A stretch of 64,000 bases of DNA from contig JADJVX010000018.1 in the NCBI GenBank assembly GCA_016710385.1, positions 248,001 to 312,000 of the forward strand, read 5' to 3'. This stretch comes from Actinomycetales bacterium (GTDB lineage Bacteria; Actinomycetota; Actinomycetes; Actinomycetales; Dermatophilaceae). Of the stretch, positions 18,203-25,713 are shown in pieces; within the stretch, counting starts at the first letter, position 1; each line of letters opens with the position of its first letter. The notes below the pieces were generated by a model, which saw only the letters and a list, made by a program, of their open reading frames with translations, searched no databases and had not been told where the DNA came from. A program made the translations under genes and the position numbers.

Positions 18203-19031
18203 CACCCTCGAGTTCTCGTCGGTTGACGGCCCCGGCAACCGTTTCGTTGTCTTCCTGCAGGGTTGCACCTTCGACTGCTTGGCCTGTCACAACCCCTACA
18301 CCATCAACCCCTGCGTCGACTGCGGTGAGTGTGTCGACCAATGCCCTTCCGGCGCACTGGGTTTCACCACCACAGGTGCTGTGACCTGGAATCCGGACGT
18401 GTGTCTGCAAGAAGACCACTGCCACGCCGTATGCCGGTATGCCTCCTCCCCCAAGGCCCGTCACCTCGAGGTGGCCGACCTGCTCGCACGAATCCGTCCA
18501 GCGGCACCGTTCCTGTCCGGGGTGACCGTCTCGGGCGGAGAAGCGACCATGCAGCCGCATTTCCTGCGGGCCTTGTTCGACGCGATCAAGGCCGACGCGG
18601 CGCTGAGCAGGTTGACGTGTTTCGTCGACACCAACGGCGATGCACCAGCCTCCACGTGGAAGTTGCTCGACCCCGTGCTCGACGGGGCCATGGTCGACCT
18701 CAAGTGCCTCGACCCAGCCATCCACGTCGCGTTAACCGGATCCGACAACGCTCGCACCCGCGACTCGATCACCCGTCTGGCCGGCAGAGGCAAGCTCCAC
18801 GAAGTGCGGCTGCTCATCCTCCCCGGCCGCAATGACGACGTGCAGCTGCTGGAAGCGACCGGCGACTGGCTCGCCGACATCGATCCGCGGATGCGGCTCA
18901 AGGTCATCGGATTCCGCAGGCACGGCACCCGACCGACTCCGATCCCACTGGTCGAACCGAGCCGGGAACACCTCGAGCGCTGCGCCGGCATCGTCGCTGC
19001 CCGAGGTGACTTCAGCGTCACCGTCGTGTGA
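18174..19031 (+). CDS. yjjW: YjjW-type glycyl-radical enzyme activase (radical SAM)
   Basis: The 285-residue activase installs the glycyl radical on YjjI. GCTFDCLACHN holds the radical-SAM CxxxCxxC (C31, C35, C38). It is followed by a ferredoxin-like insert with CVDCGECVDQCPSGAL and CLQEDHCHAVC, giving two extra clusters. GGEATMQP is the SAM-binding GGE motif. The overlap with yjjI implies coupled translation. Pairing of YjjI and YjjW is as in other bacteria. Confidence 0.9.
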   Translation: MSSLRGLVADTLEFSSVDGPGNRFVVFLQGCTFDCLACHNPYTINPCVDCGECVDQCPSGALGFTTTGAVTWNPDVCLQEDHCHAVCRYASSPKARHLEVADLLARIRPAAPFLSGVTVSGGEATMQPHFLRALFDAIKADAALSRLTCFVDTNGDAPASTWKLLDPVLDGAMVDLKCLDPAIHVALTGSDNARTRDSITRLAGRGKLHEVRLLILPGRNDDVQLLEATGDWLADIDPRMRLKVIGFRRHGTRPTPIPLVEPSREHLERCAGIVAARGDFSVTVV

Positions 19032-19090
19032 CGGCGCGGCGCACGGCATACCTGTCCCTGAGCGGTCGCGATATGCCACTCTTGGCGCCC

Positions 19091-20506
19091 ATGACCACCC
19101 CTGGCGGCGCCACCGCCCCGCAGCCTGCCGTGCCGGCCCCCCACAGCCCACACAGCTTCGTCGAGACGAAGGAACAGCGGGCGTGGTATTGGTACGACTG
19201 GGCCAACTCCGCCTATGTCACGACCACCGCCACGGTGCTTTTCGCCCCCTATCTCACGTCGGTGGCGACCGAGTCTGCATGCCCGGGCCTGCCCGAAGAC
19301 GCCAAGTGCCTCACGACACTGTCTGTCCTGGGGGTGCCCATCGATCCGGGCTCGTTGGCGGCCTACACCATCACCGTGTCGACGATCGTCTCGGCCATCT
19401 TCCTCATCTTCGTCGGAGCCATCGCCGACCGCACCACGCACCCCACCAAGCTCTTCGCCGGGTTCGCCTGGGTGGGGTCGCTGGCAGCTTCGGCAATGTT
19501 TCTCGTCGCCGGCACCAACTGGGCCCTGGGCGTCCTCCTGCTCATCCTGGCCCAGGTGTGCCTGGGGGCCTCCCTGGTCATCTACGACTCGCTGCTGGTG
19601 CGCATCACCCCACCGGATGACCGGGACCGCGTCTCGTCCAAGGGGTGGGCGTTCGGCTACCTCGGCGGGGGTCTGCTGCTGGCGATCAACTTCGCCCTGA
19701 TCACCTTCCACACCAGTTTCGGCCTCACCCTCGGGCAGACCACCCGGATCAGCCTGCTCTCGGCGGGCATCTGGTGGGCCGCCTTCACGCTCATTCCGGT
19801 GCTCGGCCTGCGTCACGTCGAAGGCACGGTGGCCACGCCCGTCGCGCGAGGCGCCGGGGTCGTCGGCGGTAGCCTGCGCCAACTGCGGACCACCTTTCGG
19901 GACCTACGCAATTACCCGCAGACGATGCTCTTCCTGCTCGCCTACCTCTTCTTCAACGACGGCATCCAAACGGTCATCGGCAACTCCAGCCTCTATGGGA
20001 TCGAGGAGCTGGAGTTCGCCCAGGGCACGGTTCTGGGCATCTTCCTGTTCGTGCAGTTCGTGGCCTTCGCCGGCGCGCTGCTGTTCGGCCGGGTCGCCGG
20101 GCAGATCGGGGCGTGGCGCACCGTGCTCTACAGCCTGGGCGTCTGGACGGTCATCGTCCTGGTGGCCTTCTTCGTGCCGGCCAAGTCGTTGGTCCTCTTC
20201 CTGGCGCTGGCGTTCTTCATCGGCCTGGTCTTGGGTGGCTCGCAGGCGCTGTCGCGCTCGCTCTACAGCCAGCTCATCCCGCGCGGCAAGGAGGCAGAGT
20301 ACTTCAGCCTCTACCAGGCCATGGAGCGCGGCACGAGCTGGTTGGGCACGTTGATCTTCGGCCTGGTCCACCAACTCACCCACTCCTACCGCTACGCCAT
20401 CGTGGCCCTGGTGATCTTCTTCATCGTGGGCGGCCTGCTGCTGTCGCGGGTCGACATGCGCCGGGGCATCCTCGAAGCCGGCAACGAGGTGCCCCGAGTC
20501 ATCTGA
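19091..20506 (+). CDS. UMF1-family (Atg22-like) major facilitator transporter
   Basis: This polytopic protein has about twelve membrane helices. The family signature WYWYDWANSAYVTTTATVLF follows a short Pro-rich N-terminus. FGYLGGGLLLAIN and YSQLIPRGKEAEYFSLYQ are other conserved parts. ATG 19091 is chosen; a longer frame back to 19028 would overlap yjjW and has no family support. Bacterial members are uncharacterised exporters; fungal relatives export amino acids from the vacuole. Substrate unknown. Confidence 0.85.
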   Translation: MTTPGGATAPQPAVPAPHSPHSFVETKEQRAWYWYDWANSAYVTTTATVLFAPYLTSVATESACPGLPEDAKCLTTLSVLGVPIDPGSLAAYTITVSTIVSAIFLIFVGAIADRTTHPTKLFAGFAWVGSLAASAMFLVAGTNWALGVLLLILAQVCLGASLVIYDSLLVRITPPDDRDRVSSKGWAFGYLGGGLLLAINFALITFHTSFGLTLGQTTRISLLSAGIWWAAFTLIPVLGLRHVEGTVATPVARGAGVVGGSLRQLRTTFRDLRNYPQTMLFLLAYLFFNDGIQTVIGNSSLYGIEELEFAQGTVLGIFLFVQFVAFAGALLFGRVAGQIGAWRTVLYSLGVWTVIVLVAFFVPAKSLVLFLALAFFIGLVLGGSQALSRSLYSQLIPRGKEAEYFSLYQAMERGTSWLGTLIFGLVHQLTHSYRYAIVALVIFFIVGGLLLSRVDMRRGILEAGNEVPRVI

Positions 20507-20611
20507 GCCCTCGGGTCGATTCGGCCCGGACGAACCTCTCGCCCCGCCCTACCTGCCAAACCGCGGGCACGTGCATAGCTCCTTTCACATCGGGTAAGGC
20601 TCGCCTCACTG

Positions 20612-20637
20612 GGAACAACGCAACCTCACGGCGCGTT
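20612..20637 (+). promoter_or_regulatory. SigR/SigH-like promoter for rbpA
   Basis: GGGAAC with GGAAC at 20612-20616, 18 bases, then GTT at 20635-20637. This matches the -35 GGAAY and -10 GTT of oxidative-stress sigma factors SigR/SigH, which are known to drive rbpA in Streptomyces. The site lies 65 bp before the start codon. Confidence 0.6.
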
Positions 20638-20702
20638 CGAACGTCTAACCAGTGGGAGCCTGACCGCATCCAGGCGGGCCCACAGATCCTGGGAGGGACA
20701 GC

Positions 20703-21062
20703 ATGGCCGATCGTTCACTTCGCGGCACCCGGTTGGGGGCCTTCAGCATGGAGACCGATGTCGGCGTCGTCCCCAGCGAACGGCAGCTGACCACCTACGT
20801 GTGCCCGCAGGGGCACCGGATCGAACTCCCCTTCAGCATCGAAGCAGACGTCCCGCCCACCTGGGAGTGCCGCTGCGGCGCGACCGCTCTGCTGCTCGGT
20901 GGCGGTGAGGCCCCAGAGCCCAAGCCGGTCCGCCCGGTCCGCACCCACTGGGACATGCTCCTGGAACGGCGCTCGATCCCCGAACTCGAAGAACTCCTCG
21001 AAGAGCGACTCACCCTGCTGCGCCAGTCTCGTGGCGAGAAGCCCAGGCGGCGCAGCGCTTGA
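20703..21062 (+). CDS. rbpA: RNA polymerase-binding protein RbpA
   Basis: RbpA is an actinobacterial transcription factor that binds the principal sigma factor and RNA polymerase and stabilises open complexes. The 119-residue protein has the N-terminal tail MADRSLRGTRLGAFSMETD, the core YVCPQGHRIELPF with WECRCG (zinc-type Cys/His set), and the sigma-interacting C-terminus THWDMLLERRSIPELEELLE. GGGAGGGA lies just before ATG. A strong hairpin follows. Confidence 0.95.
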   Translation: MADRSLRGTRLGAFSMETDVGVVPSERQLTTYVCPQGHRIELPFSIEADVPPTWECRCGATALLLGGGEAPEPKPVRPVRTHWDMLLERRSIPELEELLEERLTLLRQSRGEKPRRRSA

Positions 21063-21082
21063 TCGCATCCCCGTCCGACATC

Positions 21083-21121
21083 CACCGAGGGGCCCGACCG
21101 CACCGGTCGGGCCCCTCGGTG
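21083..21121. terminator. Bidirectional terminator between rbpA and fxsA
   Basis: CACCGAGGGGCCCGACCG pairs perfectly over 18 bp with 21104-21121 around a CAC loop. It lies between convergent rbpA and fxsA stops and can serve both. There is no T-run, as is usual in GC-rich actinobacteria. Confidence 0.85.
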
Positions 21122-21124
21122 CGT

Positions 21125-21697
21125 CTATGGACTGTGGGTGCCGGATGACCGATCGATGACTTCTCCGGGAATCACCTTCCCGGTCGATCGGGCCGACCCG
21201 GTCGCATCCCGCGGCGGGTGCGGACCAGCGGCTCTGCCTCCCGGCCCTCCCGGCGCCCCAGCGTTGTCCGCATTCCGGTATGCCGTGCCGCCCTCAGCAG
21301 CCCCGAGCAGGCGACGTTGAACTACCGCCGCCAACACCGGCCGCGCCAGCGCGCGAGTCAGGGGCAACACGCAGAAGAAGCCAGCGATGTCGGTGACGAA
21401 CCCCGGGGTGAGCAGCAGCGTGCCGCCGACGAGCACGAGAGCGGCGTCGGTGAGTTCGCGGGACGGCATACGCCCGCTGCGTAGCGCGGTGGCTAAAGCG
21501 GTCCACGCCCGCGAGCCCTCCCGTCGCACGACCCACGCACCGAGGGCGGATTCGACGATCAACAAGCCCACGGTGGGCCAGCCGCCGATGGCACGACCGA
21601 CCGCGAGGATGACTGCGATCTCCGCCGTGGGCAGGACGAGCAGGGCAAGCAGCAGCCAGCCACTCCATCGGATCCGCCATCGGCCGGCGGTGGTCAC
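21125..21697 (-). CDS. fxsA: FxsA-family cytoplasmic membrane protein
   Basis: This is a 190-residue FxsA-type membrane protein. Hydrophobic segments include WLLLALLVLPTAEIAVILAV and VESALGAWVVRREG, then LLTPGFVTDIAGFFCVLPLT, the family's most conserved stretch. A Gly/Pro-rich tail follows. In E. coli FxsA relieves phage exclusion; the general role is unknown. GTG 21697 overlaps the ppm stop (GTGA), so it belongs to the lnt-ppm-fxsA transcript. Confidence 0.85.
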   Translation of the reverse strand: MTTAGRWRIRWSGWLLLALLVLPTAEIAVILAVGRAIGGWPTVGLLIVESALGAWVVRREGSRAWTALATALRSGRMPSRELTDAALVLVGGTLLLTPGFVTDIAGFFCVLPLTRALARPVLAAVVQRRLLGAAEGGTAYRNADNAGAPGGPGGRAAGPHPPRDATGSARSTGKVIPGEVIDRSSGTHSP

Positions 21698-22491
21698 GCG
21701 CTGTGCCACGTGCCCTCGCGACGTCGGCGGGCCAGTTCGGAGCCAAGCGAGCGCAGCTGGCCGATCCGGTGGGTGACGCCGGCTTTGCCGACGTTGACGA
21801 AGGCCTCGGTGACGATGTTGCCGCTCATTTTCGACTCGCCGACCTCCCGCTCGATGAACTCGATGGGCACCTCGACCGCTCGCAGTCCGGCACGGACGAG
21901 CGCGACGGTCATGTCGACCTGGAAGCCGTATCCCGCCGAGCTCACCGAGTCGAGATCCATCGCGCGCAGCGCCGAGGTGCGGTAGACGCGATAGCCCCCG
22001 GTGGCGTCGTTGACGGGAAGGCCGAGCATGACCTTGGTGTAGATGTTGGCTCCGACGCTCAGGGCCTTGCGGTGCGCGGGCCAGTTGACGACCGAGCCGC
22101 CGCGGACCCAACGCGCGCCGATCACGAGGTCGGCGTCGCGTGCTGCAGAGAGCAGGCTGGGGAGCTGCTCGGGTTGGTGGCTGCCGTCGGCGTCCATCTC
22201 GACGGCCCCGTCGTAGCCGCGCTCCAGAGCCCAGGCGAAACCTGCCTTGTAGGCCGCGCCGAGCCCCTGCTTGCCGGCCCGGTGCATGACGTGCACCTGG
22301 GGGTCTTTGGCCGCGAGACCATCGGCAATCGCGCCGGTGCCGTCCGGTGAGTTGTCGTCGAGGACGAGGATGTCGGCGTCCGGCACGCTCGAGCGCACCC
22401 GTCCGACGATCCGCGGCAGGTTGTCCTTCTCGTTGTACGTCGGAATGAGGACGAGGACTCGATCGAGCGGACCACGCTCGGGAAGCGTCAT
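21694..22491 (-). CDS. ppm1: Polyprenol monophosphomannose synthase (GT2)
   Basis: The enzyme transfers mannose from GDP-mannose to polyprenyl phosphate, donor for lipoglycans and protein mannosylation. The 265-residue GT2 domain shows VLIPTYNEKDNLPRIV, LVLDDNSPDGTG, and the metal-binding EMDADGSHQPE. ATG 22491 overlaps the lnt stop (ATGA). In mycobacteria Ppm1 is one fused protein with an Lnt-like domain; here the parts are separate but coupled. It lacks the C-terminal membrane domain of some DPM enzymes and may rely on Lnt for membrane association. Confidence 0.92.
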   Translation of the reverse strand: MTLPERGPLDRVLVLIPTYNEKDNLPRIVGRVRSSVPDADILVLDDNSPDGTGAIADGLAAKDPQVHVMHRAGKQGLGAAYKAGFAWALERGYDGAVEMDADGSHQPEQLPSLLSAARDADLVIGARWVRGGSVVNWPAHRKALSVGANIYTKVMLGLPVNDATGGYRVYRTSALRAMDLDSVSSAGYGFQVDMTVALVRAGLRAVEVPIEFIEREVGESKMSGNIVTEAFVNVGKAGVTHRIGQLRSLGSELARRRREGTWHSA

Positions 22492-24050
22492 GAGGAGGGG
22501 CTTTCCTTTCCGGATCGACGCGCCCACAGTGCGCGCGCCAGCAGCAGCAGCGCCACTACGCAAGCCAAGTATTCCGGGGCGGGGCCCAGCGTCGTGGCAA
22601 GGGTGCGCGACTCGCGCAACGGCAGGTCGGCATCGAGTGCATCCGCCGTGAACAAGGCACTCGGCGCGATAAGCGAACCGTCCGGCCGGATGAGAGCGCT
22701 CACTCCGACGGTCGAGACGTGGACTACCGATCTGCCGTGCTCGATGGCCCGGAGCCGGGAGATGGCCAACTGCTGCACCGACTCGTGGCTGGCACCGAAC
22801 GTCGCGTTGTTGGTCTGCACGAGAAGCAGCGTCGAGCCCTCGGTGACGTTGGTGCGCACCAGGTCGTCGTAGGCGACCTCGAAGCAGATGCTCGGACCGG
22901 CCAGCACCCGGGGGCCACCGGACCGTTGCATCGTGAAGACCTCAGGGCCAGGTCCGATCGCCATGCCGACCCGCAAGAGGTCGACCGAGGCGCTGAGGTG
23001 CCGATAGAACTCGCGGTGCGGGATGTATTCGGCGAACGGCACCGGGTGTTGTTTGACGTAGGTGTCGGTGATCCCGAGGTCGGGTCGATAGACCACGGTG
23101 ACGTTGGCGACCTCGTCGGCTCGCTCGAAGAGTGCCCCCAGCACGATCGGCACGCCGGCGCGCTGCACCGCGGCCTGGATTACTGCCCCAGCGTCGAGGT
23201 TGCGGACCGGGTCGATGTCCGAGGCGTTCTCCGGCCAGACGACAAGGTCCAGTGGCGGCGCACCTGCCGCCTCGCGGCGGGCAAGCGCAGCCAGGGTCTC
23301 CCGGGCATGGTTGTCCAGCACGGCCCGGCGTTCGGCGTTGAAGTCCAGACCCGGTCGGGGCACATTGCCTTGCACGGCCAGCACTCGTGCCGTCGGGCCG
23401 TCGACAGGCAGCGGCACGAGCAGGCCGGCTGGCACGAGAATCAGGGCCGGGACGGCATACCGCAGGGGGGATCTCCGGGGAGGTGCCTCGGCGTGCGGTC
23501 GCCCGCCGTCCGCGCGCCATCGCCGGTATGCCGTGTGCCCGGCGACCGCGAGCAAGGCGCCGACGAACGCCGTGCCGAAGGTAGCGAAGGGCGCGCCGCC
23601 GAGGGCGGCCCACCGGCCCAACGGAGAGTCGGCCTGGCTGAACGCCAACCTCACCCATGGGAATCCGCCATAGGGGGTGCGACTGCGCAGGGCTTCCTGG
23701 GTGACCCAGGCCAGCCCGATCCCCAGCGCACCCACGGCTGCGCCCGATCGGGTCAGGACCGCGATCAGCACACCTTGGAAGGCGAAGTACAGCGACTGCA
23801 AGACCGCCAGCCCGAGCCACGGGATGACGCCGAGGAAGTCGGTGCCTGCCCAACTCAAGGTTGGGACGAAGAACGCCAGGCCGGTCACCAGGCCCATCGC
23901 CCACCCCGTGCGGGCCCGCGCACCGAGAACGGCCAGTGTGGCCAGGGCCACGCCGATCGGCGCCAAGGGCCACAGACCGTAGCCGGGGAAGGCCAGCATG
24001 AGACAGATACCGCCCAGTGCGGCCGAGGCGACGCGGGCGGACAAGGTCAC
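22488..24050 (-). CDS. lnt: Apolipoprotein N-acyltransferase
   Basis: Lnt adds the third acyl chain to the N-terminal cysteine of lipoproteins at the outer face of the membrane. About 520 residues from GTG 24050 (VTLSARVASAALGGICLML). The N-terminal half has several membrane helices, and the second half is a nitrilase domain with the triad Glu (VVWPENASD), Lys (VKQHPVPFAEY) and Cys (GPSICFEVAYDD). A C-terminal helix closes the protein. It is followed by ppm and fxsA with overlapping codons. An upstream start at 24092 is possible but lacks family support. Confidence 0.9.
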   Translation of the reverse strand: MTLSARVASAALGGICLMLAFPGYGLWPLAPIGVALATLAVLGARARTGWAMGLVTGLAFFVPTLSWAGTDFLGVIPWLGLAVLQSLYFAFQGVLIAVLTRSGAAVGALGIGLAWVTQEALRSRTPYGGFPWVRLAFSQADSPLGRWAALGGAPFATFGTAFVGALLAVAGHTAYRRWRADGGRPHAEAPPRRSPLRYAVPALILVPAGLLVPLPVDGPTARVLAVQGNVPRPGLDFNAERRAVLDNHARETLAALARREAAGAPPLDLVVWPENASDIDPVRNLDAGAVIQAAVQRAGVPIVLGALFERADEVANVTVVYRPDLGITDTYVKQHPVPFAEYIPHREFYRHLSASVDLLRVGMAIGPGPEVFTMQRSGGPRVLAGPSICFEVAYDDLVRTNVTEGSTLLLVQTNNATFGASHESVQQLAISRLRAIEHGRSVVHVSTVGVSALIRPDGSLIAPSALFTADALDADLPLRESRTLATTLGPAPEYLACVVALLLLARALWARRSGKESPSS

Positions 24051-24346
24051 CGGACCACTGTAGAGGCGGTTACAGCAGCGCCCGTGCCGCACTTCGGACC
24101 AGCCGCCGGCACGCAGGCTGCGAGCCCCCCAGCTGTTGTCTACTGCACGTCACGGGCACTGCTGAGGTTCGTCACTGTCCGACGTCGAACGAGGACCCCG
24201 GCCGGCATCCGTCAGCCTGGTTGACGGGATGCGTCCGCTCCCGGCTGTGACCACGGTGTCGGCCGTTGCCGCGCCCTGCCAGACAGCCACCCGACGAACA
24301 ACCGCATCCCAACCTACCCACCGGGGGCGACCTGTCAACCGGCCGT

Positions 24347-24378
24347 TGACCTGCACGAATGGGTGTTTGTGCAGGTCA
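24347..24378. promoter_or_regulatory. 10-bp inverted repeat TGACCTGCAC...GTGCAGGTCA
   Basis: TGACCTGCAC (24347-24356) and GTGCAGGTCA (24369-24378) are perfect inverted copies around a 12-base loop. Symmetry and spacing could suit a repressor operator for lnt or a second terminator. No regulator can be named. Confidence 0.4.
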
Positions 24379-24420
24379 CGCCGGGCAGGACTGTCGCCCT
24401 TCAATTCCCAGGAATTTTCG

Positions 24421-24457
24421 CCCTCTCGGCGTGTCGTGCAGCGACACGCCGAGAGGG
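24421..24457 (-). terminator. Terminator of the kam/kal operon
   Basis: CCCTCTCGGCGTGTCG pairs perfectly with CGACACGCCGAGAGGG around a 5-base loop. It lies 59 bp after the kal stop on the minus strand. Confidence 0.75.
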
Positions 24458-24515
24458 TCCCAGCGGGCGATCCGACCGCCATGCTCAACGGCGATCCAGC
24501 GCGGCCCGGTCTGAC

Positions 24516-24923
24516 CTACCGGCCTGCGGGCCGCCTCGGTGGGACGACGACGACCCCCGTGGCGGTCGTCGCGACCAGCGGCGGCGTGAGCACCTCGGCG
24601 CTGGACTCCAGCGGCGAGCCCGTGCCACGGCATACGACTCGGACCGCGAAGTCGATCTCGCGCGAGCGGCGCCCGACTCGGGTCAGGGTCGCCTCGATCT
24701 CGATCACGTCGCCTGCGCGCACCGGAGCGAGGAACTGCACGTCCGAGTACGACGCGAAGAGGCCCTCGTCGCCGTCGGACCGGATGCACAACTCGGTCGC
24801 GACATCGCCGAATGCCGCCAGGGAGTAGGCGCCGTCGACCAGATGACCCGCATAGTGGGCATGGCTGTAGGGGACGTAGCGGCGGTGGATGACGCGCAGA
24901 CCCACCTCAGGCGTGCTGGTCAT
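24516..24923 (-). CDS. kal: 3-aminobutyryl-CoA ammonia-lyase (Kal-like hotdog protein)
   Basis: This 135-residue hotdog protein would remove ammonia from 3-aminobutyryl-CoA to give crotonyl-CoA, the last lysine-specific step. VPYSHAHYAGHLVDGAYSL is close to the start and resembles Kal; LFASYSDVQFLAPVRAGDVI is the central strand region. ATG 24923 overlaps the end of kamE by 17 bp, so it is co-transcribed with kamD and kamE. Other hotdog ammonia-lyases or thioesterases are similar in sequence; context makes Kal the best call. Confidence 0.82.
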   Translation of the reverse strand: MTSTPEVGLRVIHRRYVPYSHAHYAGHLVDGAYSLAAFGDVATELCIRSDGDEGLFASYSDVQFLAPVRAGDVIEIEATLTRVGRRSREIDFAVRVVCRGTGSPLESSAEVLTPPLVATTATGVVVVPPRRPAGR

Positions 24924-25713
24924 GGTGATCCTTCCGAGTGGAGCGCTGCACCAGCGCGTGGACGAGGTAGCTGGCGACGTCACCGGGCGTGGTGCCGCGT
25001 CCGAAAATCCGGTCGACGCCCAAGCGGGCCTCCGAGCCCTCCTCGAAGCGCGGCCCACCGGCCACGAGCAGGGGGACTGCGCCGGCCGGGTAGGCCTCGC
25101 GGAAGGCCGCCGTCATGTGGGTCGTGTTGTGGATGTGGGCGTCCTTCTGGGTGACTACCTGGCTGATGAGCACGGCATCGGCGTGCTCGCTGCGGGCGGC
25201 CCGCACGAGGTCGGGCACGAGCACTTGTGCACCGAGGTTGACCACGTCGAGCTCGGTGTAATACTCCAGGCCCTTCTCGCCCGCGAAACCCTTGATGTTG
25301 AGGATGGCGTCGATGCCGACCGTGTGGGCGTCGGTGCCGATGCACGCGCCGACGACGACAAGCTTGCGCCCGAAGCGTTCCCGGATTGCGGCGTTGACCT
25401 CGTAGGGCGTGAGCAACGGGTAGTCGCGCTCCTGGACAGTCACCTGAGACAGGTCGACCAGATGGTTGGACGATCCGTAGACGACGAAAAAGGTGAAGTC
25501 CGGACCGATGGGCTTAGCGTGGACGACCAGGGCGGGGTCCATGCCCATCTTCCTGGCCAGCTGCAGCGCGGCTCCCTCGGCGCGCTTGTCATGAGGCAGA
25601 GGGAGGGTGAACGACACCTGGATCATGCCGTCACCGGTCGTGTCGCCGTAGGGCCGGACAATCGTCGGCGTCGTGCGGCGCTGGGCCTCGGTGAGGTGCT
25701 TGCGATTGCTCAT
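24907..25713 (-). CDS. kamE: Lysine 5,6-aminomutase beta (cobalamin-binding) subunit
   Basis: With KamD, the enzyme moves the 6-amino group of beta-lysine to carbon 5, using adenosylcobalamin and PLP. KamE is 268 residues and carries the B12 site D128-A-H130-T-V-G133 in CIGTDAHTVGIDAIL. A lysine in the following ILNIKGFAGEK is the likely PLP anchor. A Rossmann-type C-terminal half contains SQVVTQKDAHIHNTTHM. ATG overlaps the kamD stop (ATGA). Confidence 0.93.
   Translation of the reverse strand: MSNRKHLTEAQRRTTPTIVRPYGDTTGDGMIQVSFTLPLPHDKRAEGAALQLARKMGMDPALVVHAKPIGPDFTFFVVYGSSNHLVDLSQVTVQERDYPLLTPYEVNAAIRERFGRKLVVVGACIGTDAHTVGIDAILNIKGFAGEKGLEYYTELDVVNLGAQVLVPDLVRAARSEHADAVLISQVVTQKDAHIHNTTHMTAAFREAYPAGAVPLLVAGGPRFEEGSEARLGVDRIFGRGTTPGDVASYLVHALVQRSTRKDHHDQHA

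Larger units (their letters stand above)
24051..24515. other. Intergenic region between kal and lnt with two hairpins
   Basis: No gene is seen in these 465 bases. On the minus strand it contains the end of the kal transcript, then the lnt promoter region. It holds a perfect 16-bp stem at 24421-24457 and a 10-bp inverted repeat at 24347-24378. The lnt-proximal part (24051-24300) has no recognisable RNA gene or riboswitch. Confidence 0.6.

Noticed and set aside
18461..19882. A 473-residue open frame on the minus strand
   Set aside because: It is antisense to yjjW and the UMF1 transporter, both with clear families.
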